Shown here: positions 5,504-5,917 of the stretch, in pieces
How positions within the stretch are numbered: the stretch's first letter is position 1
Layout of the letters: the number at the start of each line of letters is the position of its first letter
Assembly: GCA_937873255.1 (NCBI GenBank)
Contig: CALMVM010000356.1
Span: 7,101 to 13,017, forward strand
Origin: an uncultured Verrucomicrobiota bacterium
GTDB lineage: Bacteria > Verrucomicrobiota > Verrucomicrobiia > Chthoniobacterales > SZAS-18
Direction: 5' to 3'
DNA: 5,917 nucleotides
The notes under the pieces: model-generated
What the model was told of the DNA's origin: nothing
The model's input: the letters and a program-made list of their open reading frames with translations, nothing else
The model's database searches: none
Made by a program: the position numbers and the translations under genes

Positions 5504-5917
5504 TCAGGGCTTGGAGGCCCCCTGCGCGGTGTTCACTGCCGCCGCCGGGGCAGCCATCGGCTCCGCGCCCGGCGCGGGGTGGTGCAAGGCATCCTGGCCG
5601 TCCTGCACACCCGTGATCAACCGCGAACCGCGATAAAACGTGATGTAATTCCAAACCCATTCGCGCATGACCGCGACGCGGGAACGGTAGCCGACGAGAT
5701 AGACGATGTGGATCGCCGCCCACATCACCCACGCGATGAAACCGCCGAAATGCACGCCGAAGTTCAGGTCCGCGACGGCCCGGTTGCGGCCGATGGTCGC
5801 CAGGCTGCCCTTGTCCCAGTAAACGAACTTCATCGGCTTGCCGCCCGCGAGCGTTTCCAGGATGTTGTTGGCGGCATGCCGGCCCTCCTGCATCGCCGGC
5901 GGGCTGACGCCGGGCAG
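5504..5917 (-). CDS. Type II NADH dehydrogenase-like flavoprotein, C-terminal part (cut by window edge)
   Basis: The visible 137 codons are the C-terminal end of an FAD-dependent pyridine-nucleotide oxidoreductase of the Ndh-2 type. This enzyme passes electrons from NADH to quinone at the inner face of the membrane without pumping protons. LPGVSPPAMQEGRHAANNI (1-19) is the conserved block in which the FAD site closes. FVYWDKGSLATIGRNRAVAD (31-50) is a near-signature of the family. A hydrophobic stretch FGGFIAWVMWAAIHIVYLVG (57-76) and a Trp/Tyr/Arg-rich segment (REWVWNYITFYRGSRLI, 85-101) form the usual membrane anchor. The tail from 102 is Ala/Pro-rich and poorly conserved. The NADH and main FAD sites lie beyond the right edge, so the quinone and NADH assignment rests on the C-terminal signature alone. 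It is the most upstream visible gene of the probable operon. Confidence 0.88.
   Translation of the reverse strand: MPGVSPPAMQEGRHAANNILETLAGGKPMKFVYWDKGSLATIGRNRAVADLNFGVHFGGFIAWVMWAAIHIVYLVGYRSRVAVMREWVWNYITFYRGSRLITGVQDGQDALHHPAPGAEPMAAPAAAVNTAQGASKP

Overview
The window is a GC-rich bacterial chromosome segment (hand counts on sampled coding lines give about 63-70% GC). It carries seven protein genes on the minus strand, and on the plus strand one tRNA gene and one broken gene. No single marker fixes the taxon. A serine tRNA without an encoded CCA end, weak or absent Shine-Dalgarno sequences, and an integrase-like fragment of a type I associate with Opitutaceae make Verrucomicrobiota a reasonable but unproven guess.

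Left part (1-2165, minus strand; transcription runs from high to low coordinates). A small uncharacterised lipoprotein-like gene (2093-1602) overlaps moeA (1605-370) by the ATGA arrangement, so the two look translationally coupled. MoeA inserts molybdenum into molybdopterin. Downstream of moeA is a short weak terminator-like hairpin. After it come a good sigma70-like promoter with an overlapping imperfect palindrome and the start of a MarR-family regulator that runs off the left edge.

Middle (2160-2904). Two -35-like hexamers lie back to back. One points left towards the lipoprotein/moeA unit and the other right towards a tRNA-Ser(GCU) gene (2245-2332). Just after the tRNA come a 59-base nested inverted repeat, a cluster of TGCAT motifs, and the N-terminal part of an integrase-like gene broken by a one-base frameshift and an early stop. 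This stretch has a lower GC content (about 50-54%) than its surroundings and looks like the scar of an element inserted at a tRNA gene.

Right part (2905-5917, minus strand). Four genes form a probable operon: the end of a type II NADH dehydrogenase-like flavoprotein, a histone-deacetylase-family protein, a PNPOx-like flavin-binding split-barrel protein, and a ketopantoate reductase-family protein. The gaps are 46 nt, 4 nt and an ATGA overlap. Three of the four products belong to families that bind flavin or nicotinamide cofactors, and PanE links to coenzyme A synthesis. The deacetylase has Pro in place of the second His of the catalytic His-His pair, the most striking protein-level anomaly here. 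I found no CRISPR array, complete mobile element, or convincing entirely new multi-gene system. The points most worth follow-up are the altered deacetylase, the tRNA-side scar with its nested hairpin, and the hairpin that buries the moeA start codon.
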